Shown piece by piece: positions 4,228 through 10,351 of a DNA stretch of 10,351 nt. The DNA is from Peptococcaceae bacterium (GTDB taxonomy: Bacteria > Bacillota > Peptococcia > DRI-13 > UBA5745). Below the pieces are notes generated by a model that had not been told where the DNA came from, did no database searches, and worked only from the letters and a program-made list of their open reading frames with translations. Position 1 is the stretch's first letter. Each line of letters starts with the position of its first letter. The stretch spans positions 1 to 10,351 of the forward strand of contig JAISDM010000108.1 in the NCBI GenBank assembly GCA_031264885.1. Direction: 5' to 3'. Made by a program: the position numbers and the translations under genes.

Positions 4228-5826
4228 TTATGCCGCCAGCCCCAAAAATCTGCGGAGGATGGCCGCGGCTTCGGCTCGGGTGGCGCCGCCTTTCGGATCG
4301 AAGAGGTTCCCGGGTTTGCCGCCGATGATCCCCGCCTGCCGCATGGCTTGGACGGCGTCCAGCGCCCAGGCCGATATGTCGGCGCCGTCGGCAAAAGCGC
4401 CGGAATCCGGGGAAACAGGCAGCGCGTACCGCGCCGCGTTCGCGTAATTATACATCATCACGGCCATTTCCTCCCGGGTGACGCTCCTTCCGGGATCAAA
4501 CCGGCCGCCGCCCACACCCGACGCGGACACAATCTGATGGGCCGCGGCCCACTCCACGTAAGGCAGGTAATAGGCGCCGGCGCGGACGTCGCTGAAGCCG
4601 CTTGTGGTATAGGCGCTCATATCCGCGCCGGAAAACCGCCCGAGGGCCGTGATAAACATGCCTCGGGTAATGGCTGTGTCAGGCGAGAATTCCGTCATGG
4701 ACGTGCCCGTAAGCAAGCCTTGTCTGGCCGCGAAATCAATGTCGCTTTTCGCCCAATGTCCTTTCGTATCCGTAAAGGGCGGAGAAAACACAACCCCCGC
4801 GAACGCGTCGCATATCAGCAGCCTTTGGGCGCTGTCCGCCAATAACCCGCCGGGCGCCACAGGAAAAGGGTCGCCGGCGTCCGCGTCGGACTTGATGACG
4901 GTCGTCACCTGTCCCGACTGAATTTGCCGGACGGCGCCGTTGCCGGTATCCGATACATAGACGGTTCCGTCCGGCCCCGCCGCGACGCCTGTCGGCGCGG
5001 AAAAACGCGCGCTGCCGGCCGGCCCGTCCAGGTAATCCCCGCCGTAATAGGCGTCGGAACCCTGGTCATAACCCGCGCCCGCCAGGGTCGTCACCTGTCC
5101 GTCCGCGAACATTCTGATCCGGTGGTTCCCTGTGTCCGCGATGTAGAGCGCGCCGCCGCGCCAGGCCAATCCCGTGGGCGCGTTGAATACTGCCGCTTCA
5201 GCCGGCCCGTCCGCGTAACCTCCGGATTCACCGGTTCCGGCGGCGGTGGTCACGTTTCCATCTTTGTCCATGCGCCGTATGCGGTGGCTGCCGGTATCCG
5301 CGATGTAAACATTGCCGTCGTCGTCCGCGGCCAGCCCGGTGGGATTCGAGAAGGCGGCGGCCACGCCTCTGCCGTCTTTCAGTTCGCTCTGGCCGGAACC
5401 GGCGGCAGTCTTGACGCTTCCGCTTCCGAACCAGCGGATGACGCCGCCGTCCGGGTCGCTGACGAGATAACCGCCGCCAAAAGGCGTGATGGCCCACAGG
5501 GACAGAAACGCCGCTTCCGCGTAGGATCCGTCGTTATAGCCGCCGATTGCCTCGCCTGTCTGATCTTTTGCGCCTGAGCGGCCCACCAGTACCGTGGGCG
5601 GCTTGCCGGATTCCGCCCGCCAAATGACCTTATTGAGCGCGTCGGTCACAAGATAGGAACCGTCCTTGTCCCGCAGGACAGCGGTAGGCGATCCCTTGTG
5701 AAACAACACGCCCTCAAAAATCGCTCCGGAGTCCTGGACGCCGGGATCGGCCGCCGCCGCGGATCCCGGCAGACCGGCGGCGCCCAGCATCAGCGCCGCC
5801 AGCGCCGCGCATATTTTTTTTCGCAT
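4228..5826 (-). CDS. Secreted NHL-repeat beta-propeller protein with three C-terminal SLH domains
   Basis: This is a surface protein held on the cell wall. Residues 1-26 are a signal peptide (KK, hydrophobic core, then GSAAAA). Residues about 40-349 contain repeated blades. The clearest are NPTGLAADDDGNVYIADTGS (161-180), APTGLAWRGGALYIADTGNH (216-235) and APTGVAAGPDGTVYVSDTGN (277-296), each followed by HRIR-like and VTT(L/A)AG segments. Two or three weaker blades flank them, which suits a propeller of about six blades. SLH domains follow at about 350-398, 410-462 and 477-527, with the ITRGMF, VTREEM and ATRAEA motifs. Three SLH domains normally bind pyruvylated secondary cell-wall polysaccharide. 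The start ATG 5826 has AAGGAGG four bases upstream. It lies 27 bases after the FecR-type gene, so the two are probably co-transcribed. The ligand of the propeller is unknown; a carbohydrate or protein-binding role is a guess. Confidence 0.92.
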   Translation of the reverse strand: MRKKICAALAALMLGAAGLPGSAAAADPGVQDSGAIFEGVLFHKGSPTAVLRDKDGSYLVTDALNKVIWRAESGKPPTVLVGRSGAKDQTGEAIGGYNDGSYAEAAFLSLWAITPFGGGYLVSDPDGGVIRWFGSGSVKTAAGSGQSELKDGRGVAAAFSNPTGLAADDDGNVYIADTGSHRIRRMDKDGNVTTAAGTGESGGYADGPAEAAVFNAPTGLAWRGGALYIADTGNHRIRMFADGQVTTLAGAGYDQGSDAYYGGDYLDGPAGSARFSAPTGVAAGPDGTVYVSDTGNGAVRQIQSGQVTTVIKSDADAGDPFPVAPGGLLADSAQRLLICDAFAGVVFSPPFTDTKGHWAKSDIDFAARQGLLTGTSMTEFSPDTAITRGMFITALGRFSGADMSAYTTSGFSDVRAGAYYLPYVEWAAAHQIVSASGVGGGRFDPGRSVTREEMAVMMYNYANAARYALPVSPDSGAFADGADISAWALDAVQAMRQAGIIGGKPGNLFDPKGGATRAEAAAILRRFLGLAA

Positions 5827-5853
5827 AATGCCTCCTTATATTATGAATTTATT

Positions 5854-7746
5854 TTATCCGTTGACGACGGGGCCGCTGATGGGCGGCGTTACGTCTGAGG
5901 TGACGTCGCCGCCGGTGTAAATCACGGTCCCTCCGGAGGTATTGTCAATGGCGGCGGCGCCAAAGCCGGACACATAGCCCGAGGACATATTGAACGTCCC
6001 GCCGGACATGACGGTTACGGCGGGGGAAGACCCCGTTCCGTTGATTTTACAGCCGGTCAGGTTGAATGCGCCGCCGTTAATGAGAACCGCGCTTCCGGTG
6101 TGGCTCTGGGTGTCGGGACCGATGACGGTCCCCATATTTGCCGTAACCACGCCCCCGTTCATGATCAAAAAGCCCTCTATGACGCCGTCTGTGAAGTTAA
6201 ACGCGCCGTCGTTCACAATGACTGCCGCGTCTGTATAAAAGTACGTATTGGTTCCCAAGTACGCGAACAGATTGACCGTGCCGCCGTTGACGGTCAAGGG
6301 GCCGTACAGCGCGATGATGTCGCTTGCGTTCTGAGCCATGAGATCCATGGTTCCGTTCACGTTAATGAGGTTTGTGGCGTAAATCTCCCCGCCCAGCTTC
6401 ATCGCGCCGGGATTCGCCGCGTCTCCGTTGATTAGCGTCAGTCCCATGCCAACCACGCCGCCGGAGTCATTGGCGAATGTGGCCTCGGACAAATTCAACA
6501 AAGTACCGCCGCCCCACAGGGAGCCCTGATTGAGGAGCGTGCCTCCGGTTACGCCCGCCACGGCTCTGGGGACGGTCAGCGTCTCATTCGCCGGAATCTC
6601 CACATCCGCGCCGGAGGGAATGATCACCGCGTCATACTGTTGAAAGTATTCCATGACCTGGGCGGCGGTGGTGCTGCCGGCCGGCAGGGTATATGTACCG
6701 CCAATCCATGGAAGCGCGGGCGGCGTGGGTGTTGGTGTGGGCGTTGGGGTCGGTGTGGGCGTCGGCGCGGCTGTAGGCGTGGGCGCCGGTGTGGGCGCGG
6801 ACGTGGGTGTGGGCGCCGGTGTCGGCGTGGGTCCCGCAGTGGGCGCGGATCCCGCCGATGAACCGGTTCCGGCGCCGCCTCCGCCTCCGCCCGCGCCGCC
6901 ATACAGAGGATCGATCCGCTGACTGTTCTCCATAGACGCCCGCGCCGCGGCAGCCGTCCCATAGGCCGTTTCCGCCAACCCTTCGTCGACGGCCAGCCGG
7001 CTGTCCGCTCCGTTTATAATCTGTTCCGCGGATAAAATGGTTTCGGCGGTGATTCTTTCCTGAAGAGCGGGGCTGTTTTTGACCTCTGCCGCCGCGAAGC
7101 CGGGCACGTCCCGGGCCTCAAATGTATCTTTCACAATGACGACTTCCGTGCTCCTCCGCGCTTCCGCCTCCTCGCGGATATAGGAGACGGCCCGTTCCCC
7201 GGCGTAAACGGTTTCGGATTTGACCTCGCCCGTCAGCGGATCATAACAAACGATCGTCACCTGTCCCGACAGCACGCAGACCTCCGCCGCCGTCTCATCA
7301 ATGACGCGCGTCCAGCCGGATGTACCCCGTATCCCGACGATCATGGTGGATGTGCGGATATTCAGGCTCTCATCCTCGGCGAGGGGCGCCGTTACGTTGA
7401 AAAACAGTTCGCCGGTTTTCAGGTCGATTTCCAATTTTTTGCCTGATTCACGCACCTCCGCGTTGCTGCTTGCGTCCAGCTTGGCCGCTTTTGTCTCGTC
7501 CAGACTGATGTAAGCGTAGCTTTTTCGGGCCGTGGCCAGCGCGTAACCGTTGAACAGCTTCATACGGCTTAGAATACTCAGGGTTTTTCCGCTTTTGTTT
7601 TGGAGACTGACCGTTCCTTCCGTCTTTTCAAGTCTCAGCGTAACCGCCGTCTCCGCGCTTGCCGCCGGAGAATAAGACGCAAGCAGCGGCCAGATACACG
7701 CGGCAGCGGTCAGGGCCACAGACAGCAGCCGTTTTGATCGGTTCAT
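5854..7746 (-). CDS. Secreted FecR-domain protein with Pro-Thr linker and beta-helix-like C-terminal region
   Basis: The start is ATG 7746: AGGAGG lies nine bases upstream, whereas it touches the in-frame ATG at 7755. The product has 630 residues. Residues 1-31 are a signal peptide ending ASA. Residues about 36-190 are a FecR-type domain (EKTEGTVSL, then ELFFNV, IRTSTMIVGIRGTSGW, VLSGQVTI, VYAGERAV). Residues 190-280 are Ala/Glu-rich, then a Gly-rich stretch. Residues 302-343 are a Pro-Thr-Ala linker. Residues 345-630 have repeated short strands with NGG turns (VNGGTVNLF, INGGAFNLTG, MSGGTFNMSSG), as in right-handed beta-helix proteins. No SLH, LPXTG or C-terminal membrane anchor is seen, so the protein is either released or held by a partner such as the SLH protein encoded next. 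No TonB receptor or sigma factor gene is nearby, so classical Fec signalling is not supported. The exact ligand is unknown. Confidence 0.87.
   Translation of the reverse strand: MNRSKRLLSVALTAAACIWPLLASYSPAASAETAVTLRLEKTEGTVSLQNKSGKTLSILSRMKLFNGYALATARKSYAYISLDETKAAKLDASSNAEVRESGKKLEIDLKTGELFFNVTAPLAEDESLNIRTSTMIVGIRGTSGWTRVIDETAAEVCVLSGQVTIVCYDPLTGEVKSETVYAGERAVSYIREEAEARRSTEVVIVKDTFEARDVPGFAAAEVKNSPALQERITAETILSAEQIINGADSRLAVDEGLAETAYGTAAAARASMENSQRIDPLYGGAGGGGGGAGTGSSAGSAPTAGPTPTPAPTPTSAPTPAPTPTAAPTPTPTPTPTPTPTPPALPWIGGTYTLPAGSTTAAQVMEYFQQYDAVIIPSGADVEIPANETLTVPRAVAGVTGGTLLNQGSLWGGGTLLNLSEATFANDSGGVVGMGLTLINGDAANPGAMKLGGEIYATNLINVNGTMDLMAQNASDIIALYGPLTVNGGTVNLFAYLGTNTYFYTDAAVIVNDGAFNFTDGVIEGFLIMNGGVVTANMGTVIGPDTQSHTGSAVLINGGAFNLTGCKINGTGSSPAVTVMSGGTFNMSSGYVSGFGAAAIDNTSGGTVIYTGGDVTSDVTPPISGPVVNG
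6718..6843. repeat. Hexanucleotide-type repeat encoding the Pro-Thr linker
   Basis: The coding strand alternates Pro and Thr (or Ala) codons, residues 302-343, with a pure (Thr-Pro) run near the C-terminal end. The plus strand shows tandem GGCGTGGGTGTG-like units. Such linkers are extended and probably O-glycosylated or wall-spanning. Repeat-number variation between strains is likely and would keep the frame when units of 6 change. Confidence 0.85.
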
Positions 7747-7773
7747 GCAATACATCCTCCTTTGTCACTGACA

Positions 7774-7802
7774 GGACTAATCCTAACAATTGTTTGTAGT
7801 CC
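7774..7802. promoter_or_regulatory. Dyad upstream of the FecR-type gene, possible operator
   Basis: GGACTA (7774-7779) and TAGTCC (7797-7802) form an inverted repeat, and inside it AACAATTGTT (7785-7794) is a perfect 10-bp palindrome slightly off-centre. It lies 28 bases before the translation start, in the expected promoter or leader region. It could be bound by a regulator such as the LuxR-type protein encoded upstream. No convincing -35/-10 pair was found, so the promoter itself is not placed. Confidence 0.35.
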
Positions 7803-7841
7803 TTTGTTCTTTCAGCAGACAATATTTATGGATAAATGTAT

Positions 7842-7857
7842 ATGGGCGGCCGCCCAT
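7842..7857. repeat. Perfect 16-bp palindrome
   Basis: ATGGGCGG directly abuts its reverse complement CCGCCCAT with no loop. It contains GCGGCCGC. It lies between the regulator gene and the FecR-type gene and could be a protein-binding site; on the plus strand TTT follows it. Its function is unknown. Confidence 0.5.
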
Positions 7858-7860
7858 TTT

Positions 7861-7883
7861 CGCGCCCATTTCCTCTGGGCGCG
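7861..7883. repeat. Hairpin CGCGCCCA / TGGGCGCG
   Basis: A perfect 8-bp stem with a 7-base loop, three bases after the 16-bp palindrome. On the minus strand it lies downstream of the regulator gene and might help end its transcript, but no T-run follows on that strand. Confidence 0.45.
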
Positions 7884-7925
7884 GCTGTCACGGGGGCGTC
7901 GTCTTGCCGTTTCGGCGCCGGATTC

Positions 7926-7994
7926 CGGGCGGCAGAATGCCGCCCCTACGGTATTGTGAATATGATGTCTGTAGGGGCGGCATTCTGCCGCCCG
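7926..7994. repeat. REPIN-like palindromic element, copy 2
   Basis: Arms at 7926-7949 and 7971-7994 are perfect 24-base reverse complements around a 21-base spacer, the same spacer length as copy 1. Each arm is a hairpin bordered by an inward GTAG. It ends 6 bases from the stop codon of the LuxR-type gene, so the large hairpin may also stabilise or end that transcript. Confidence 0.82.
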
Positions 7995-8000
7995 CGGCTG

Positions 8001-9377
8001 TCACAGGCCCTTTACCAGCAGGATCAGATCCCCGCGGGAGGCGCAGTCTGTTTTGGCCAGCATGTTGCTGACGTGGTTGCGCACCGTTTTTTCGGAGATA
8101 AACAGACGCGCGGCGATGTCCGATGAGGACAGCCCGTCGATGAGCAGGAACAGCACCTCCGTTTCGCGCTCGGTGAAACGGTATCGCGCGAACGTCTCCT
8201 TTGGCGGCGCCCGGGTCTCTTTTTTCCGTACCAGGGCTTCGCCGAAGGTCAGCAGCGCCAATGCCGCGAGCATGGCGCTGTACACCGCCAAAACCGCGAA
8301 GCGGTCCAGGGACGCGGAAATCATCGGGCCCCAGAATCCGCCGATTCCGCAAAACAGAGGGTACAGCATACCGGGCAGGCACACGGTCAAACGCGCGTTC
8401 CGGGAATCGCGCGCGGCGGAGATCAGGACGGTCATGATGTACATGAGAAAAAAACCGCCGAAAAAATAATTTAATCCGGCCCTCCGGTACAGTTCTTCCG
8501 GTGTTTCCAGCAGCAGCGCCACCGGGGTCAGCAAAATCGCGCTGATAAAGGTTACGAGATTTATGTATTTCCCGTTTTTAATGTCCGCGATCAGGCAGGC
8601 GATGACCTGACCCGGAATATAGAACAGCACGGGATAGAAAAAGGCGCCGCCAACCGTGCGCAGGGGGACGCTTCGCGCCACAAGACTGTCGCTGAGCCCT
8701 ATGATCCACGAGATGAGTACGACGGCGGCAATTTTTGGCGCAATCAGCCCCTTTGCCCCGCCGCTGGGGCTTGGGGCGGCTTCCGCCGCTGTTTCCGCGG
8801 GCGTTTCCGGCTGAGCGAAGGGGAGCTTGCGCAGCAGAAGAAACAGCAAAACGGCCACAGACGCGGCGGTGAATCCGGCAAGGAGGCTGGGCAAATGGGG
8901 GTTCCCCGCCAATGCCCTGCAAAGGGCGTAGTGGAGGGATAATCCCGCCAGGGACGCGACCGCCAGGATCCGGCCGACCGGCGCCTCGCCGAGGTACAGG
9001 CCGTACAAGAGAAATGAGGCGGCGCCTGTGTTGAAACCGGCCAGTATATAAAGGCAGACGGTGGCGCCCCAGAACAGCGCGGGCGTCTCCACGTTCGCCT
9101 GAAAAACGATCAAAGGCACAGCGGCGGTAAACACGGAAACAAAAATAACCCCGCGCCGTTTTTGATTGCTCAGCAAATCTTTGCCGAGATAGAGCAGCCA
9201 TACGCCAATCGCCACCGAAACGCTGTATACCGCGTACACGGCCCGGGCCGGCGGGCCAACCGCCAAAATCCGGTCCGCTCTGACCGTGGTCAGAAACTCG
9301 CAGTTCATAATAGAAAACAGACTCAGGGCGAAATACAGCGTGACAGGGATTTGTTTTTTGTCAAGGACGGTTTTCAA
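8001..9377 (-). CDS. Multi-pass membrane protein with C-terminal LuxR-type DNA-binding domain
   Basis: Candidate one-component transcription regulator. Residues 1-385 contain many hydrophobic segments (for example 11-30, 46-64, 76-94, 99-125, 136-155, 162-183, 213-231, 245-264, 270-290, 302-321, 331-355, 360-378). A Pro/Ala/Glu-rich loop splits them at about 187-212, giving a layout like a 12-helix MFS-type transporter. Residues about 398-458 are a GerE/LuxR helix-turn-helix (RFTERETEVLFLLIDGLSSS, IAARLFISEKTVRNHVSNML). The start is TTG 9377, with GGGAGG seven bases upstream; the next Met (residue 24) would cut the first helix. It lies 29 bases after the helicase gene and may share its transcript. 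Proteins with this membrane-plus-LuxR layout are known mainly from Actinobacteria such as Eggerthellaceae and some Firmicutes; their ligands are mostly unknown. The surface cassette directly downstream is an inferred target. Confidence 0.88.
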   Translation of the reverse strand: MKTVLDKKQIPVTLYFALSLFSIMNCEFLTTVRADRILAVGPPARAVYAVYSVSVAIGVWLLYLGKDLLSNQKRRGVIFVSVFTAAVPLIVFQANVETPALFWGATVCLYILAGFNTGAASFLLYGLYLGEAPVGRILAVASLAGLSLHYALCRALAGNPHLPSLLAGFTAASVAVLLFLLLRKLPFAQPETPAETAAEAAPSPSGGAKGLIAPKIAAVVLISWIIGLSDSLVARSVPLRTVGGAFFYPVLFYIPGQVIACLIADIKNGKYINLVTFISAILLTPVALLLETPEELYRRAGLNYFFGGFFLMYIMTVLISAARDSRNARLTVCLPGMLYPLFCGIGGFWGPMISASLDRFAVLAVYSAMLAALALLTFGEALVRKKETRAPPKETFARYRFTERETEVLFLLIDGLSSSDIAARLFISEKTVRNHVSNMLAKTDCASRGDLILLVKGL

Positions 9378-9396
9378 CCGGCCGCCTCCCTTCCGT

Positions 9397-9418
9397 TAGT
9401 CATAGGCTAGTCATAGGC
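9397..9418. repeat. 11-bp tandem duplication at the helicase stop codon
   Basis: TAGTCATAGGC occurs twice head to tail (9397-9407 and 9408-9418). On the minus strand the first unit met contains the last codons of the helicase gene, and its stop codon spans the junction of the two units. It looks like a recent small duplication. The second unit is not translated in the helicase frame. Confidence 0.8.
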
Positions 9419-10351
9419 TTCCCGCGCCATCAGCAGCATGGCGATCCAGTAATCCCGCTCCTTCGGCTTCGCCTGCCGCACGCGCTGAAGACAAGCCTTC
9501 TCCGAAAGAAGAAAATCCCCCCGGACGCGTCCGCGCGCGATCTGTTCCTCAGCGTTCAGCAGACGCCGCCAGGAGGCGCCGGACGCGGCCAATTTCCTCA
9601 TGACCTTCTCCGCCGGCGCGTCGTAGGCCGGATACCGCAGACAATCCTCCTCCGCGTCGTAAAACAGATTGTGGATCTTTCCGCTCACGGCGTCTTTTGG
9701 CAGAACCGACGGCAGCTCAACCGTATTTCGCGCGTACAAATAATAAATATATTTGGGACGGAGCCCGTTTCCGCGCCGGATGATCCGGCCGACGCGCTGG
9801 ATGCGCTGCCGGCTTCCGCTGCCGCCGGACAGGAATATACCCGCGTCGGTTTCCGGCACATTCAGTCCCTCGTCCAAGGCGCGGCAGCAGACGATGATCC
9901 GGTTTTCCCCCTGGCGGTAGGATTCCAGCGCGCGCCGCTTCACCTGCGGATCCATATCGCTGTGATACCGGCAGACCCTTCCCGGATAAAGCCGGTTCAG
10001 CCGCCCGTAAATGTCCTCGGCCGCGGCGATCCGTTCGGTGAACAAAATGATCCGGCAATCCGGCGGCAGCAGGCGTATTAACTCCAGTCCGCAGGCCGGC
10101 CGCGCCCGGGCCGCGTGTATGGCGTCTTTGCGCTTGAGATAGAGCAGCCACAGCATACGCGCCATATCGCCCACCTGATCCATCTGATTCAGCAGCAGCC
10201 GCAGTTTGCGGACGAAGGCCAGGCCGTACACATCCTTCAAAGAGGGACAGACCTTCTTCAATTTCATTTTTAAACGGAAAATTTTATCCGAGAATTCTTC
10301 GTATTCCTCATGTTCCTCCGGCGTAAAATCCACTCCGATGTTAAAAACCGT
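9407..10351 (-). CDS. SF2 helicase, C-terminal part, 5' end outside window
   Basis: The frame is open to the window edge (TVFNIGVDFTPEEHEEYEEF); the GTG at 10333 is internal, so the start and the ATP-binding motifs I-III lie right of the window. The visible 314 residues hold the second RecA-like domain. They contain a motif IV-like CRIILFTERIAAAEDIY, a motif V-like CCRALDEGLNVPETDAGIFL and motif VI QRIQRVGRIIRR, with the arginine-finger arginines. The VDFTPEEHEEY start of the visible part resembles the segment before the second domain in XPB/ERCC3-like and phage-type DEAD/H-box helicases. About 100 residues after motif VI (KDAVSGKIHNLFYDAEEDCL onward) are rich in charged residues and not recognised. 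It would unwind or remodel DNA using ATP; the pathway is not identifiable. It is followed after 29 bases by the LuxR-type gene. Confidence 0.85.
   Translation of the reverse strand, partial: TVFNIGVDFTPEEHEEYEEFSDKIFRLKMKLKKVCPSLKDVYGLAFVRKLRLLLNQMDQVGDMARMLWLLYLKRKDAIHAARARPACGLELIRLLPPDCRIILFTERIAAAEDIYGRLNRLYPGRVCRYHSDMDPQVKRRALESYRQGENRIIVCCRALDEGLNVPETDAGIFLSGGSGSRQRIQRVGRIIRRGNGLRPKYIYYLYARNTVELPSVLPKDAVSGKIHNLFYDAEEDCLRYPAYDAPAEKVMRKLAASGASWRRLLNAEEQIARGRVRGDFLLSEKACLQRVRQAKPKERDYWIAMLLMAREAYD

Noticed and set aside
4924..5577. Long plus-strand open frame opposite the NHL-SLH gene
   Set aside because: GC-rich antisense shadow; the opposite strand has signal peptide, NHL and SLH motifs.
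5854..7746. FecR-type protein as part of an iron-citrate (Fec) signalling system
   Set aside because: No sigma factor or TonB receptor gene in the window; the protein has a cleavable signal and a beta-helix end rather than the anti-sigma architecture.
7888..8126. Open frames over the 7926-7994 element (peptides with AAFCRP or RGGILPP)
   Set aside because: The same peptides appear at 3940-4328 because both are translations of the palindromic repeat, not genes.
8001..10351. Helicase plus LuxR-type gene as a phage-defence island
   Set aside because: Only part of the helicase is visible and no nuclease, methylase or other defence partner is seen, so the window cannot support it.

Overview
The window looks like chromosomal DNA from a GC-rich member of the Firmicutes (Bacillota), probably of the Clostridia. 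The pointers are: three S-layer homology (SLH) domains on a secreted protein, a murI-rph-rdgB cluster of Gram-positive type, strong GGAGG ribosome binding sites, GTG and TTG starts, a tRNA gene without encoded CCA, and a clostridial-phage-like tyrosine integrase. No 16S or other species marker is present, so this placement is inference.

Bases 1-795 hold the 3' part of an integrase gene on the plus strand, visibly more AT-rich than the rest. It is probably the right-hand end of an integrated element whose body lies left of the window. Bases 780-1310 form a junction zone. It contains GTTAGCCAAA direct repeats, a strong minus-strand terminator, tight hairpins (one shaped like a tRNA acceptor/T-arm minihelix), an intact tRNA-Arg(UCU), a 25-bp direct repeat of that tRNA's 3' end, and a 5' half of a second tRNA-Arg cut at the anticodon loop. 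This fits repeated recombination at a tRNA-Arg attachment site.

Bases 1361-3978 (minus strand) are a compact housekeeping operon with overlapping genes: murI (glutamate racemase), rph (RNase PH) and rdgB (ITP/XTP pyrophosphatase). A good promoter sits before murI. RdgB carries an insertion of about 120 residues dominated by 48 Asp codons in a GAT/GAC trinucleotide repeat, which is the most striking anomaly in the window.

Bases 4228-7746 (minus strand) are a two-gene surface cassette. The first gene encodes a secreted FecR-domain protein with a Pro-Thr linker and a beta-helix-like C-terminus. Twenty-seven bases after it comes an NHL beta-propeller protein anchored by three SLH domains. Two REPIN-like palindromic elements (4094-4166 and 7926-7994), in opposite orientation, flank this pair.

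Bases 8001-10351 (minus strand) hold the C-terminal part of an SF2 helicase gene running off the window. It is followed by a multi-pass membrane protein with a C-terminal LuxR-type DNA-binding domain, a candidate one-component regulator just upstream of the surface cassette. Apart from the integrase, all protein genes and the tRNA lie on the minus strand.
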